The position numbers and the translations under genes are program-made. A stretch of DNA of 64,000 nt from Bradyrhizobium erythrophlei. Its GTDB lineage: Bacteria > Pseudomonadota > Alphaproteobacteria > Rhizobiales > Xanthobacteraceae. Shown in pieces: positions 35,406-44,084 of this stretch (positions are counted from its first letter, which is position 1; each line of letters opens with the position of its first letter). The stretch covers positions 8,297,501 through 8,361,500 of the forward strand of contig FSRD01000001.1 in assembly GCA_900129675.1 (NCBI GenBank), written 5' to 3'. Below the pieces are notes generated by a model. It had not been told where the DNA came from. It was given only the letters and a program-made list of their open reading frames with translations, and searched no databases.

Positions 35406-36671
35406 TCAGCGCTGAACCACCGGCGGCGTGATGATGGATTGCGCCGCACCCTGGCGGGCACCGGCCGGAGCTGCAGGACGCGCAGGCTTTTTCGGCGCCG
35501 CAGGCTTTGTCGTCGCGGTCGGATTGGTGTCGGCCGGTGCGGCGGCAGCCGGCGGCGGCGCGTCGTCGGCCGGCTCAACCGTGTCGTTCTGGATCTGCTT
35601 TTCCATCGAGCGCAGCTTGGCGACGTTCTTCTGATGCTGGTCGTAGGTTTCGGTAAAGGCGTGGCCGCCGGTACCGTCGGCGACGAAGAACAGGTCGCGG
35701 GTGCGCGCCGGATTGGCGGCCGCCTCCAGCGAAGCGCGCCCGGGATTGGCGATCGGCCCCGGCGGCAGGCCATCGATCACATAGGTGTTGTAGGGTGACG
35801 GCTGCTGAATCTCGGAGCGCTTGATCGGCCGGCCGAGCGTCCCCTTGCCGCCGACCAGCCCGTAGATGATGGTCGGGTCGGACTGCAGCTTGATCTTCTG
35901 CCGCAGCCGGTTGACGAACACCGCGGCGACCCGGCTGCGCTCGTCGGCCTTGCCGGTTTCCTTCTCGACGATCGAGGCCAGCACGACGAGCTGTTCGGGC
36001 GACTTGATCGGAACGTCCGGATTGCGGCGTTCCCAGATTTCCGCAAGCACGCGCTTCTGGGCCTGCTGCATGCGCTGGATCACCTGGTCGCGCGTGGTGC
36101 CGCGCGGGAATTTGTAGGTCTCCGGCAGCAGCGTGCCTTCGCGCGGGATCTCCCGCACCGAGCCCGCGAAAATGTCGTTGTCGGTGAGCCGCGCCACGAT
36201 CTGCTCGGAGGTCAGGCCTTCGGGAACGGTGACGGCGTGCTGCACCACCTTGCCTTCGACGATGGTGCCGATGACGTCGCGCAGGCTGGCGTTCTTCTGA
36301 AAGGCGTATTCGCCGGGCTTGAGCTCCGAGCGCGCCTTCAGGGCGAACACCGCGCCGATGAACGCCCAGCGATTATTGTCGATCACGCCTTCACGCTGCA
36401 GGATATCGGAAATGTCGGTCATTCCCGCCCGCGCCGGAATATTGACGATCTTGTCTTCCGTCAGCGGACCGGGCGCCTCCAGCTTCTGCCTGCCGTAGTA
36501 ATATCCGGCCCCGGCACCGATCATCAACACGATGAGAATGGTGATGATCGCATTGCCGACCACGACGAACGGATTGCGGGCGCGCTCCGACCGCTTCGGC
36601 GGCGGCGGGACCCGCTCGGGCTCCAGCGCGGCGCGCGGACTGCGCGGTGAAATGGGCGGCCTCTCACTCAT
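35406..36671 (-). CDS. mltG: Endolytic murein transglycosylase
   Basis: MltG cleaves nascent peptidoglycan and helps set glycan length. The 421-aa protein has a cytoplasmic Pro-rich start and one transmembrane helix (NAIITILIVLMIGAGAGYYY, about residues 40-60). A LysM-like subdomain and the YceG catalytic domain follow, with the catalytic Glu in LASIVEKETGKADERSRVAA. An Ala/Pro-rich tail of about 60 residues follows. It lies between fabF and yicC on the same strand. Confidence 0.92.
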   Translation of the reverse strand: MSERPPISPRSPRAALEPERVPPPPKRSERARNPFVVVGNAIITILIVLMIGAGAGYYYGRQKLEAPGPLTEDKIVNIPARAGMTDISDILQREGVIDNNRWAFIGAVFALKARSELKPGEYAFQKNASLRDVIGTIVEGKVVQHAVTVPEGLTSEQIVARLTDNDIFAGSVREIPREGTLLPETYKFPRGTTRDQVIQRMQQAQKRVLAEIWERRNPDVPIKSPEQLVVLASIVEKETGKADERSRVAAVFVNRLRQKIKLQSDPTIIYGLVGGKGTLGRPIKRSEIQQPSPYNTYVIDGLPPGPIANPGRASLEAAANPARTRDLFFVADGTGGHAFTETYDQHQKNVAKLRSMEKQIQNDTVEPADDAPPPAAAAPADTNPTATTKPAAPKKPARPAAPAGARQGAAQSIITPPVVQR

Positions 36672-36748
36672 CGATGCAACCTGAATCCTGCCGGTTCAAT
36701 CGTGGCCTGACAAACCCCTGCCCTGCCAATAGCATGCGCCCACACTCC

Positions 36749-36859
36749 GCGCATGATCCGCCAAAGTATTGGCGGTTTGGCGACAAGATCATGCGCCTCT
36801 TATAGTTCGGAGCGCGATCGGACGCAAAACCGGTTCCCCCTGTTGCTGATCGCGCTCCG
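36749..36859. repeat. REP-like composite palindromic element in the fabF-mltG spacer
   Basis: Two hairpins stand side by side. One has arms gcgcatgatc (36749-36758) and gatcatgcgc (36787-36796), with an inner ccgccaa/ttggcgg stem. The other has arms cggagcgcgatc (36808-36819) and gatcgcgctccg (36848-36859). Paired gcatgatc and gagcgcgatc palindromes of this design are widely dispersed in rhizobial genomes. The element fills most of the 236-base gap. Confidence 0.75.
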
Positions 36860-36907
36860 GACTCATCGCTGAATACGGCAAAACGGTGGAGAGGCTCTTA
36901 ACACTTG

Positions 36908-38173
36908 CTAACCAGCCACGCGCTGCACGATCACGGAGGCATTGGTGCCCCCGAAACCGAACGAATTCGACAGCGCGACATTGATGTCGCGTTTGCGCGC
37001 GGTTTGCGGAACGAGATCGATCGCCGTTTCCACCGACGGATTTTCGAGATTGATGGTGGGGGGCGCGATGTTGTCGCGAATCGCAAGAATGCTGAAAATC
37101 GCCTCGATCGCGCCGGCCGCGCCCAACAGATGCCCGGTCGACGATTTGGTCGACGACATCGACACCCTGGAGGCCCCGTTGCCGAGCAGGCGCTCGACCG
37201 CGCCGAGTTCGATCTCGTCGCCGATCTGCGTCGAGGTCCCGTGCGCATTGATGTAGTCGACATCGGAAGCGGTGATTCCGGCGCGCTTCAGCGCCGCACT
37301 CATGCTGCGGAAGCCGCCGTCGCCGTCGGGTGCCGGCGAGGTGATGTGATAGGCGTCGCCGGACAGTCCGTAGCCGGTCACTTCGGCGTAAATCTTCGCA
37401 CCGCGGCGTTTTGCGTGCTCGTATTCCTCGAGCACCACGATGCCGGCGCCCTCGCCCATCACGAAGCCGTCGCGCTCCTTGTCGTAGGGGCGTGAGGCCC
37501 GTTCCGGTGTTTCGTTGAAGCCGGTCGACAGTGCCCGCGCCGCGCAAAATCCCGCCATCGCCAGCCGGCAAATCGGAGATTCCGTTCCGCCCGCCACCAT
37601 CACATCGGCATCGCCGAGCGAAATCAGCCGGCTCGCGTCGCCGATCGCGTGCGCCCCGGTCGAACATGCGGTCACCACCGAATGATTGGGGCCCTTGAGG
37701 CCGTGCTCGATCGAAACATAGCCGGAAGCCAGATTGATCAGACGCCCTGGAATGAAGAACGGCGAGACCTTGCGCGGTCCGCGCTCCTTGAGCAGCAGCG
37801 CGGTATCGGCAATGCCGGACAGGCCACCGATCCCCGAGCCGATCAGGGTGCCGGTTGCGCACTTGTCCTCTTCGGTGGCGGGATGCCAATCGGCATCATC
37901 GAGCGCCTGGCGCGCAGCGCACATCGCGAAGATGATGAAATCGTCGACCTTGCGCTGGTCCTTCGGCTCCATCCACTGGTCGGGATTGAAGCTGCCGTCA
38001 GAGCCGTCGCCGCGCGGAATCACGCAGGCGATCCGGCTGGAGAGATCGGCGACCTCGAAGGTCTCGATCTTCCTGGCGCCGCTCTGGCCGTTCAGGATAC
38101 GCGTCCAGGTTGCGTCGACGCCGCAGCCGAGAGGCGTAACCATGCCCAGCCCAGTGACGACAACCCGTCTCAT
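36908..38173 (-). CDS. fabF: 3-oxoacyl-ACP synthase II
   Basis: FabF condenses malonyl-ACP with acyl-ACP during chain elongation. The 421-aa protein starts RRVVVTGLGMVTPLGCGVDA. It has the nucleophilic Cys in VVTACSTGAHAIGDASRL, one catalytic His in INAHGTSTQIGD and the other in SSTKSSTGHLLGAAGAIEA. The length of about 420 aa is normal. The start ATG 38173 fits the family; the frame runs on to 38206. acpP lies 97 bases upstream. Confidence 0.97.
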   Translation of the reverse strand: MRRVVVTGLGMVTPLGCGVDATWTRILNGQSGARKIETFEVADLSSRIACVIPRGDGSDGSFNPDQWMEPKDQRKVDDFIIFAMCAARQALDDADWHPATEEDKCATGTLIGSGIGGLSGIADTALLLKERGPRKVSPFFIPGRLINLASGYVSIEHGLKGPNHSVVTACSTGAHAIGDASRLISLGDADVMVAGGTESPICRLAMAGFCAARALSTGFNETPERASRPYDKERDGFVMGEGAGIVVLEEYEHAKRRGAKIYAEVTGYGLSGDAYHITSPAPDGDGGFRSMSAALKRAGITASDVDYINAHGTSTQIGDEIELGAVERLLGNGASRVSMSSTKSSTGHLLGAAGAIEAIFSILAIRDNIAPPTINLENPSVETAIDLVPQTARKRDINVALSNSFGFGGTNASVIVQRVAG

Positions 38174-38270
38174 ATCAAAAACTCCCGCCCGCCACTGGCC
38201 GCCCATAACAAGAAACCGGGCGACCGCGCGACCACGGCCCGTCCGGCTTCAATGCGCACCGCGCGGGGCG

Positions 38271-38510
38271 TCAGCTTTTCGCGTTCTTTTCGAGAAACTT
38301 CGTCGCGTCGCCGACGGTCAAAATCGTCTCTGCGGCGTCGTCGGGAATTTCGCAACCGAATTCTTCTTCAAATGCCATTACAAGCTCGACGGTGTCGAGA
38401 CTGTCCGCGCCGAGGTCGTCGATGAAACTTGCAGCGTCAACCACCTTGTCTGGTTCGACACCGAGGTGCTCGACCACAATCTTCTTAACCCGCTCGCCAA
38501 TCTCACTCAT
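38271..38510 (-). CDS. acpP: Acyl carrier protein
   Basis: The 79-aa acidic protein carries the growing acyl chain on a 4'-phosphopantetheine attached to the Ser of ADSLDTVELVMAFEE. The N-terminus MSEIGERVKKIVVEHLGVEP is typical. It sits between fabG and fabF. The 289 bases between it and fabG contain no supported gene and probably hold its own promoter. Confidence 0.98.
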   Translation of the reverse strand: MSEIGERVKKIVVEHLGVEPDKVVDAASFIDDLGADSLDTVELVMAFEEEFGCEIPDDAAETILTVGDATKFLEKNAKS

Positions 38511-38799
38511 CGTTCAACCTCGTGCTTGTTCCATTGGACCCGTCCCCAAGACCGAGCCATCGTGGTCGTTAAACTTCCTTCGCAATCGCGCATAGACTGA
38601 TTCGGCCCGGTGGTAGCCGACAAAGGCCCGGCGAACGGCAGGCGTCGCCACGCCAATATACAGGGATTCAAATTCCTGCAATGGCCTTGTTTGCCCACCC
38701 GTTGCTGGTTCGGTTATCATACTTCCCTGACCTTGACTACAAGCCTCGCCCGGTTATCCGAAACGGCCGTTCGAAGCATCGAAGCGGCCGGTAACCGGC

Positions 38800-39537
38800 T
38801 CAAAACATGGCCATTCCGCCATTGACGTGGATCGTCTGTCCGGTCACGTAGGCTGCCTCATTCGAGGCGAGATAGACCGCCGCTGCAGCGATATCCTCCG
38901 GCGTCCCCAGCCGTGCTGCAGGAACCTTCGAGAGGATGGCTTCGCGTTGCTTGTCGTTGAGCGCATCCGTCATCGGCGTCTTGATGAATCCCGGCGCAAT
39001 GCAATTGGCGGTGACGTTGCGCTTCGCGTATTCGGCGCCCAGCGTCTTGATCAGGCCGATGATGCCGGCCTTGGAGGCGGTGTAATTGGCCTGCCCCGGA
39101 TTGCCGGTCACGCCGACGATCGAGGTGATCGCGATGATGCGGCCGAACCGCTTGCGCATCATCAATTTGGTCGCCGCGCGAGCGAGGCGAAAGGTCGCGG
39201 TCAGATTGATCTTGATGACGTCGTCCCAGTCCTCGTCACGCAACTGAACGAACAGATTGTCCTTGGTGACGCCGGCATTGGCGACGAGAATATCGACCTG
39301 GCCCATCGCCGCTTCCGCCGCGGGCACCAGTGCCTCGACCTCGGCGCTGTCGGAGAGATTGCACGGCAGCACGTGAACGCGCTCGCCGAGCTTGGCGGCG
39401 AGCGTATCCAGCACCTCGCGGCGCGTGCCCGAGATCGCCACCGTCGCGCCCTGCGCGTGCAGCGCTTGCGCGATGGCGCCACCGATGCCGCCGGTCGCGC
39501 CCGTCACCAGCGCCGTCCTGCCCGTCAAATCGAACAT
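38800..39537 (-). CDS. fabG: 3-oxoacyl-ACP reductase
   Basis: FabG reduces the beta-keto group of acyl-ACP with NADPH. The 245-aa short-chain dehydrogenase has ALVTGATGGIGGAIAQAL (cofactor loop), NAGVTKDNL, the catalytic Ser in IIAITSIVGVTG and YTASKAGIIG (Tyr and Lys). The start is ATG 39537 behind AAGGAGAT. An 18-bp tandem duplication in the spacer has duplicated the last codons of fabD just upstream. Confidence 0.96.
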   Translation of the reverse strand: MFDLTGRTALVTGATGGIGGAIAQALHAQGATVAISGTRREVLDTLAAKLGERVHVLPCNLSDSAEVEALVPAAEAAMGQVDILVANAGVTKDNLFVQLRDEDWDDVIKINLTATFRLARAATKLMMRKRFGRIIAITSIVGVTGNPGQANYTASKAGIIGLIKTLGAEYAKRNVTANCIAPGFIKTPMTDALNDKQREAILSKVPAARLGTPEDIAAAAVYLASNEAAYVTGQTIHVNGGMAMF

Positions 39538-39546
39538 CAATATCTC

Positions 39547-39582
39547 CTTATGCGGAATGCGCCGCTTATGCGGAATGCGCCG
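39547..39582. repeat. 18-bp perfect tandem duplication at the end of fabD
   Basis: cttatgcggaatgcgccg occurs twice head to tail (39547-39564 and 39565-39582). On the coding strand the first unit read encodes the terminal Ala-Ala-His-Ser-Ala and the fabD stop, and the second repeats these bases beyond the stop. The fabG ribosome-binding site overlaps the end of the second unit. Confidence 0.9.
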
Positions 39583-40525
39583 CCGCCAGCGCATCCTTTG
39601 CCGCGGCAATATCGTTTGGCCCGCCGACCGACACGCCCACCGCACCGTCGGCGATGCGCTTGACCAAGCCGCTCAGCACCTTGCCCGCACCGATTTCCAG
39701 GAATCGCGTGACCCCGTGGGCGGCCATATAGGCCACCGATTCGCGCCAGCGCACCGTGCCCGTGACCTGATCGACCAGGCGGCCGCGAATCTCGTCGGGA
39801 TCGGTGATGGCTAAAGCCAGTACGTTCGACACCAGCGGGGCGGCCGGCGGCTTGATCGTCACATCGGCCAACGCCTTCGCCATCGCGTCGGCGGCCGGCT
39901 GCATCAGCCTGCAATGGAATGGCGCCGACACCGGCAGCAGCATCGCGCGCTTGGCACCCTTGGTTTTGGCAATCTCGAGCGCGCGTTCGACGGCTGCCTT
40001 GTCGCCGGACACCACGACCTGCCCGCCGCCATTGTCGTTGGCGGCCTGGCAGACCTGCCCCTGGGCCGCTTCGTCAGCGACCGCCACCGCCGCCTCGTAA
40101 TCGAGGCCGAGAAGAGCTGCCATGGCTCCGGCGCCGACCGGCACCGCCTTCTGCATGGCCAGCCCGCGGATACGCAGCAGCCGCGCGGTATCGCTGACGC
40201 TGAGGCTGCCGGCCGCGGCCAATGCGGAATATTCGCCGAGCGAATGCCCGGCGACGTAGGCGGCATCCCGCCCGACCGAAAAACCGGCCTCCGTCTCCAG
40301 CACGCGCAGTGTCGCGATCGAGACCGCCATCAGTGCGGGCTGGGCGTTTTCGGTGAGTTGCAGGGTCTCGGCCGGGCCATCCCAGATGATCGCCGTCAGC
40401 TTCTCGCCCAGTGCCGCATCGACCTCGTCGAACACGGCACGCGCGGCCGGATAGGCCTCCGCCAGGGCCTTGCCCATGCCGACGGCCTGCGACCCCTGGC
40501 CCGGAAAAGTAAATGCTGCGGTCAT
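39566..40525 (-). CDS. fabD: Malonyl-CoA:ACP transacylase
   Basis: FabD loads malonyl groups onto ACP. The 319-aa protein begins MTAAFTFPGQGSQAVGMGKA. It has the nucleophile in VAGHSLGEYSALAAAGSL and the catalytic His in LPVSAPFHCRLMQPAADAM. It is the first gene of the fabD-fabG-acpP-fabF run. The frame opens earlier (40546), but the family N-terminus supports 40525. Confidence 0.96.
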   Translation of the reverse strand: MTAAFTFPGQGSQAVGMGKALAEAYPAARAVFDEVDAALGEKLTAIIWDGPAETLQLTENAQPALMAVSIATLRVLETEAGFSVGRDAAYVAGHSLGEYSALAAAGSLSVSDTARLLRIRGLAMQKAVPVGAGAMAALLGLDYEAAVAVADEAAQGQVCQAANDNGGGQVVVSGDKAAVERALEIAKTKGAKRAMLLPVSAPFHCRLMQPAADAMAKALADVTIKPPAAPLVSNVLALAITDPDEIRGRLVDQVTGTVRWRESVAYMAAHGVTRFLEIGAGKVLSGLVKRIADGAVGVSVGGPNDIAAAKDALAAAHSA

Positions 40526-40701
40526 TTCTGCTGAAAACTCCCTCAAGTGCAGCCGTAAGACACCGGCTTTCGCCGCGCTGTCAAGCCGGACGGACGGTGC
40601 AATCGCACAAGCAATCGCCTTGCAGGCAAAATGTTTACGCTGTCCGGAACTTCGCCGTCGCGCTTATGCGGTCTTAAATACCGGACGCCGAAACTGGGAC
40701 A

Positions 40702-41100
40702 ATGGCACCTGTAGTCCCACCGACATCGACAGCTTCCTTCCCTGTCGCGCAACCGCAGCGGCTTTGGTTTCAATTGCAAGGCTGCGTCGACTGGTTGCTC
40801 GCCGGCCCGCTTCCGCTGCCCGACGATATCCGCAACGAGTTGCTCCAACAAAGGACGAACAAGACCAGGACGTTCATGGTGGCCGTGCTGGCATCCTTGC
40901 TGATCGCATCGATTGCCGCCGCCCTTACCGGCGCCGCATGGGCCTATGCCTGGATGCTGGCGGAGCTGGTTCTGGGCAGCACCAGAATCTACCTGATGAT
41001 GAAAGCCCTCGCGCAGGCGAAAGCCGACCGACGGATCGCGCCGAACATAACGCCGATCTGGGCCGGGCTGACATCGGTTATCCTGACGCGTTTTCTACCG
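40702..41100 (+). pseudogene. Truncated membrane domain of a GGDEF-type protein
   Basis: The frame starts at ATG 40702 and encodes a polar start, PLPDDIRNELLQQRTNKTRT and then hydrophobic segments (FMVAVLASLLIASIAAALTG, YAWMLAELVLGSTRIYLMM). This layout matches the N-terminal membrane region of many Bradyrhizobium diguanylate-cyclase-like proteins. After about residue 132 the sequence runs into an intergenic repeat (41107-41174), and no GGDEF catalytic domain follows. The formal frame ends at 41175. It is most likely the remnant of a gene cut by deletion or by the repeat. The GGDEF link is by recalled pattern. Confidence 0.5.
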
Positions 41101-41106
41101 CAGATA

Positions 41107-41174
41107 AGTCTACGCAATCTGCGTAAACTTGATTGCTATGCGACCCGGTATCCACTTCGCTCGAAAATGCTTTA
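41107..41174. repeat. Intergenic element with a TACGCA-ATC-TGCGTA hairpin and the 19-bp block shared with 19554-19572
   Basis: tacgca (41111-41116) and tgcgta (41120-41125) form a hairpin extended by agt/act outside one mismatch. It is followed by acccggtatccac and ttcgctcgaaaatgcttta, the latter identical to 19554-19572. The element overlaps the last bases of the desaturase gene, including its stop codon, and marks the end of the truncated GGDEF-type gene. Confidence 0.6.
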
Positions 41175-42197
41175 GAAACCACCTGCCTTTTGATCCCGGC
41201 CAACCTCGGCGCCGGCGCGCGCGCGGCGCACGCTGCTAGCCAATTCTCCCGGCCGATCCTCATGGTCGGGCTTGGCAGTCGCCAGCCGCAGTACGGCAGC
41301 GTAGTTGGGCTGCACCTCCATCCGGTCTGCGTACCGGCTTTCGCCGAGAATCCGGTGGACGCGCGGCAGGTTGTAGCAGGGGACGTAGAACAGCAGATGA
41401 TGCTCAAGGTGATAATTGACGTAGTACGGCGCGATGAACAGCCGCTCCAGGAAATTCGCGTGCGTGGTGCGCGTATTGCGCAAGGGATCGGCCGAGTCTG
41501 GAACGACGGCATGTTCGGCGATGTTGCGGATACGGGTGATGACCATCTGCCAGGTAAGCAGCGGCAAAAGCCATAACAGCGGATAGGCCCACCACACGCC
41601 GGCGGCCGCGAGGCCTGCAAACAGCACGGCGTTGACGGCAAACTGCGGACCAAGCTTCTCCCGGAAATGCGCGGCGCGCTGCTTGATCGGCCATTCCTTT
41701 GGCCCAAGCGCATTGAGTAACTGCGCCTTGCGCTGCTGGTAGCCGGTCTGCCCGGTGATATCGCGGACGAACTTGCGGCGATAGCTCATCCCGGTGATCG
41801 GAAACGGCGCCGACAGTACCAGATCCGGATCGTCTTCCTGCTGCGTGCGCGCATGGTGCTGCAGGTGATAGCGGCGATAGGCGCGGGTCTCGGCAAAGAT
41901 CGGATAGGCGCAGAACCATTGGCTCAGCGTCAGGTTGACCTTCTCGTCCGTAGACAGACAGCCATGCGCGCCGTCATGCATCAGGATCGCGAGCCCGAGC
42001 TGGCGCGAGCCGATGATGCCCACCGCCAGCAGAAAGGTGAGCGGATTGGGCCACCACGCCACCAGCGCGATCGAGCCCAATATCAGCGCCCATGCATGCG
42101 CGATCAGGGCTGCGCCCTTCCACGTCACGCGCTGGCGGACGGCGATCAATTGATCCTCGTTCAGAAAGTCGCGGGCCCGCATGCGAAGCGCGGTCAT
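41172..42197 (-). CDS. Membrane fatty-acid desaturase
   Basis: The 341-aa di-iron membrane enzyme has the three His boxes HDGAHG (about residue 76), HLQHH (about 112) and HLEHH (about 265), with hydrophobic segments between them. It probably introduces a double bond into acyl chains of membrane lipids; the position cannot be told. The start ATG 42197 overlaps the stop of the TetR gene by four bases, so the two form an operon with the regulator first. The last codons lie in the intergenic repeat. Confidence 0.86.
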   Translation of the reverse strand: MTALRMRARDFLNEDQLIAVRQRVTWKGAALIAHAWALILGSIALVAWWPNPLTFLLAVGIIGSRQLGLAILMHDGAHGCLSTDEKVNLTLSQWFCAYPIFAETRAYRRYHLQHHARTQQEDDPDLVLSAPFPITGMSYRRKFVRDITGQTGYQQRKAQLLNALGPKEWPIKQRAAHFREKLGPQFAVNAVLFAGLAAAGVWWAYPLLWLLPLLTWQMVITRIRNIAEHAVVPDSADPLRNTRTTHANFLERLFIAPYYVNYHLEHHLLFYVPCYNLPRVHRILGESRYADRMEVQPNYAAVLRLATAKPDHEDRPGELASSVRRARAGAEVGRDQKAGGF

Positions 42198-42919
42198 GAT
42201 GATCTCTCCCCGTCGGGTGAATCTGAATCGGAGGCGTCGCGGTCGCCAACGAGGCGCAGCCGGGCCGCCTCGCTTGCGGGTTTTGCCGTCGCCTGATCGC
42301 CCAGCACGCGCAGCATCTCGCCGCACATTTCCTCGGCCGAACGGCCCATCGCATGGCCCTCGACCATCACGCCGATCGCGACCGCCCAGAACCGCCGCGA
42401 ACTCGCGTCGGGGTCGCGCAAGCTTTTCCAGCCGTGCCGTTCGATCTGGCCGGCATAGGCGCGCATGCCCTCGCCGTGCAGCCGTTCAATGGTGCGCTCC
42501 ACCAGCGGCGCAAGATCCTGGCGGCGCCGGGTCAGCGTCAGCGCTTCGGTAAAGAAGGCAACCGAATCCGTCCCCGTGACGGTCTCGACCAGCGCACGCG
42601 TGTAATCCCGCGGCGTGAGGGCCTGCGATGCTGCCTGTTCGGCCGCGCGCGCCACGTACAGCATCTCGCGGCAGGCGGCCTCGACGAACAGCGCTTCCTT
42701 GGTCCGGAAGTAATAGGTGATCTGGCTCGGAAACGCGTCGGCCGCCGCCGCGATATGCGAGATCGAGGTTCCGGCCAGGCCCCGCTCCCTGAACAGGCGG
42801 CTGGCCCCGTCGAGCAGGCGCGAGCGCATCTGGCGCCCGGCGGTACGGGTCGCGCGGGTGGCGTGCCTGGGATCGTCGGCCGGCATGTCCGGAGCGGATT
42901 GGACGGACTTGGGAGCCAT
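42194..42919 (-). CDS. TetR-family transcriptional regulator (of the desaturase operon)
   Basis: The 241-aa protein has an extended N-terminus and then the TetR helix-turn-helix: RLLDGASRLFRERGLAGTSI, then SHIAAAADAFPSQITYYFRT. The C-terminal ligand domain is variable, and a charged tail rich in Asp/Ser ends it. The ATG at 42919 is preferred to the in-frame start at 42967, which would lie upstream of the palindrome. A perfect palindrome ends 20 bases upstream of the start. Autoregulation with the coupled desaturase is the natural reading, and a fatty-acid ligand is plausible. Confidence 0.86.
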   Translation of the reverse strand: MAPKSVQSAPDMPADDPRHATRATRTAGRQMRSRLLDGASRLFRERGLAGTSISHIAAAADAFPSQITYYFRTKEALFVEAACREMLYVARAAEQAASQALTPRDYTRALVETVTGTDSVAFFTEALTLTRRRQDLAPLVERTIERLHGEGMRAYAGQIERHGWKSLRDPDASSRRFWAVAIGVMVEGHAMGRSAEEMCGEMLRVLGDQATAKPASEAARLRLVGDRDASDSDSPDGERSS

Positions 42920-42938
42920 TTTACCCTCTCGTCCATTA

Positions 42939-42955
42939 TTTGTATGACATACAAA
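42939..42955. promoter_or_regulatory. Candidate TetR operator upstream of the tetR-desaturase operon
   Basis: TTTGTATGACATACAAA is a perfect 17-base palindrome around a central A, 20 bases before the regulator's ATG. The size and position suit a TetR dimer site overlapping the promoter. Confidence 0.7.
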
Positions 42956-43216
42956 CAAATAAATCAAGACCGGAGATTCGGAACCCTCTCCGTCCTTGCC
43001 ATGGCGCTCAAAATCCTTATAAACCGCGCCATCCGTGGATCCCGGCCGGGAGCTGAACGGACGGTCTCAGCAATTTCACCTTTTCGGCGATGTTGATGTG
43101 GCAGGGCCAGTCGGCCCGTCGTCCCGTGCTTCCGCCTTCTGAGCATTATCGAGTCCTTTCCGGAGGTCTCGAAGGGCTTGCCGCCGGGAACCGCGCCAAC
43201 ACAGGAAAGGACACCC

Positions 43217-43714
43217 ATGCCTCTTTATGAGCATGTTTTTCTCGCGCGTCAGGATGCGAGCACCCAGCAGGTTGAAGAACTGACCACCCAGATGACCGGC
43301 ATCGTCGAAGGTCTCGGCGGCAAGGTCGTGAAGATGGAAAACTGGGGCGTACGCTCGCTCACCTATCGCATGAACAAGAATCGGAAGGCGCATTTCGTGC
43401 TGCTGAACATCGACGCGCCGTCGGCTGCGGTCTCGGAGATCGAGCGCCAGGAGCGGATCAGCGAAGACGTGATTCGCTATCTCACAGTTCGCGTCGAAGA
43501 GCACGAGGAAGGTCCCTCGGCCATGATGCGCAAGGCCGATCGTGACCGCGAGCGCGACGATCGCGGCGGTGGTTTCCGCGGCGACCGCGATGGCGGCTTC
43601 CGTGGCGACCGCGAAGGTGGTGGTTTCCGTGGCGGCGACGGCGGCGGCTTCCGGGGCGACCGTGGCCCGCGTCGGCCGCGTGACGACGAAGCAACCGCAG
43701 CGGTTGAGGAGTAA
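43217..43714 (+). CDS. rpsF: 30S ribosomal protein S6
   Basis: S6 binds the central domain of 16S rRNA next to S18. The 165-aa protein starts MPLYEHVFLARQDAS behind an AGGAAAGG site. The S6 fold covers residues about 1-100 (VVKMENWGVRSLTYRMNKNR is typical). Then comes an unusual tail of about 60 residues with repeated GGFRGDR units rich in Gly, Arg and Asp. Glycine/arginine tails on S6 occur in related bacteria. rpsR follows after five bases. Confidence 0.96.
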   Translation: MPLYEHVFLARQDASTQQVEELTTQMTGIVEGLGGKVVKMENWGVRSLTYRMNKNRKAHFVLLNIDAPSAAVSEIERQERISEDVIRYLTVRVEEHEEGPSAMMRKADRDRERDDRGGGFRGDRDGGFRGDREGGGFRGGDGGGFRGDRGPRRPRDDEATAAVEE

Positions 43715-43719
43715 GAATC

Positions 43720-43959
43720 ATGGCTGAAGCTGGTGCACGCCGTCCGTTTTTCCGCCGCCGCAAGACCTGCCCGTTCACGGGTCCCAATGCGCCGAAGATC
43801 GACTACAAGGATTCCAAGCTGTTGATGCGTTACGTGTCCGAGCGCGGCAAGATCGTGCCGAGCCGGATCACCGCCGTGTCCGCCAAGAAGCAGCGCGAAC
43901 TCGCGCGCGCCATCAAACGCTCGCGTTTCCTCGGTTTGCTGCCTTACGTCATTCGCTAA
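43720..43959 (+). CDS. rpsR: 30S ribosomal protein S18
   Basis: The 79-aa basic protein has RRPFFRRRKTCPFTGPNAPK and KDSKLLMRYVSERGKIVPSR, both diagnostic of S18. It is cotranscribed with rpsF. A strong hairpin follows 10 bases after the stop and may reduce read-through into the DUF2232 and rplI genes. Confidence 0.97.
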   Translation: MAEAGARRPFFRRRKTCPFTGPNAPKIDYKDSKLLMRYVSERGKIVPSRITAVSAKKQRELARAIKRSRFLGLLPYVIR

Positions 43960-43969
43960 GCAAATACCC

Positions 43970-43997
43970 TGGTCCGCGGTGTACCCGCCGCGGACCA
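43970..43997 (+). terminator. Hairpin between rpsR and the DUF2232 gene
   Basis: tggtccgcgg (43970-43979) and ccgcggacca (43988-43997) form a perfect 10-bp stem with an eight-base loop, followed by aaattcttc. The weak T content suggests partial termination or an RNA-processing site inside the ribosomal operon. Confidence 0.6.
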
Positions 43998-44084
43998 AAT
44001 TCTTCATAAGGCTTCCGGGTCGTCCGGTCGCCGATGGTTGGGGTTTTAAGAACCTCTAACCGCTCGAAAGGAGCGGGACAGCTG

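Noticed and set aside
36749..36859. A CRISPR array
   Set aside because: The repeats are two different palindromes without regular spacers. No CRISPR-like repeat-spacer pattern was seen anywhere in the window.
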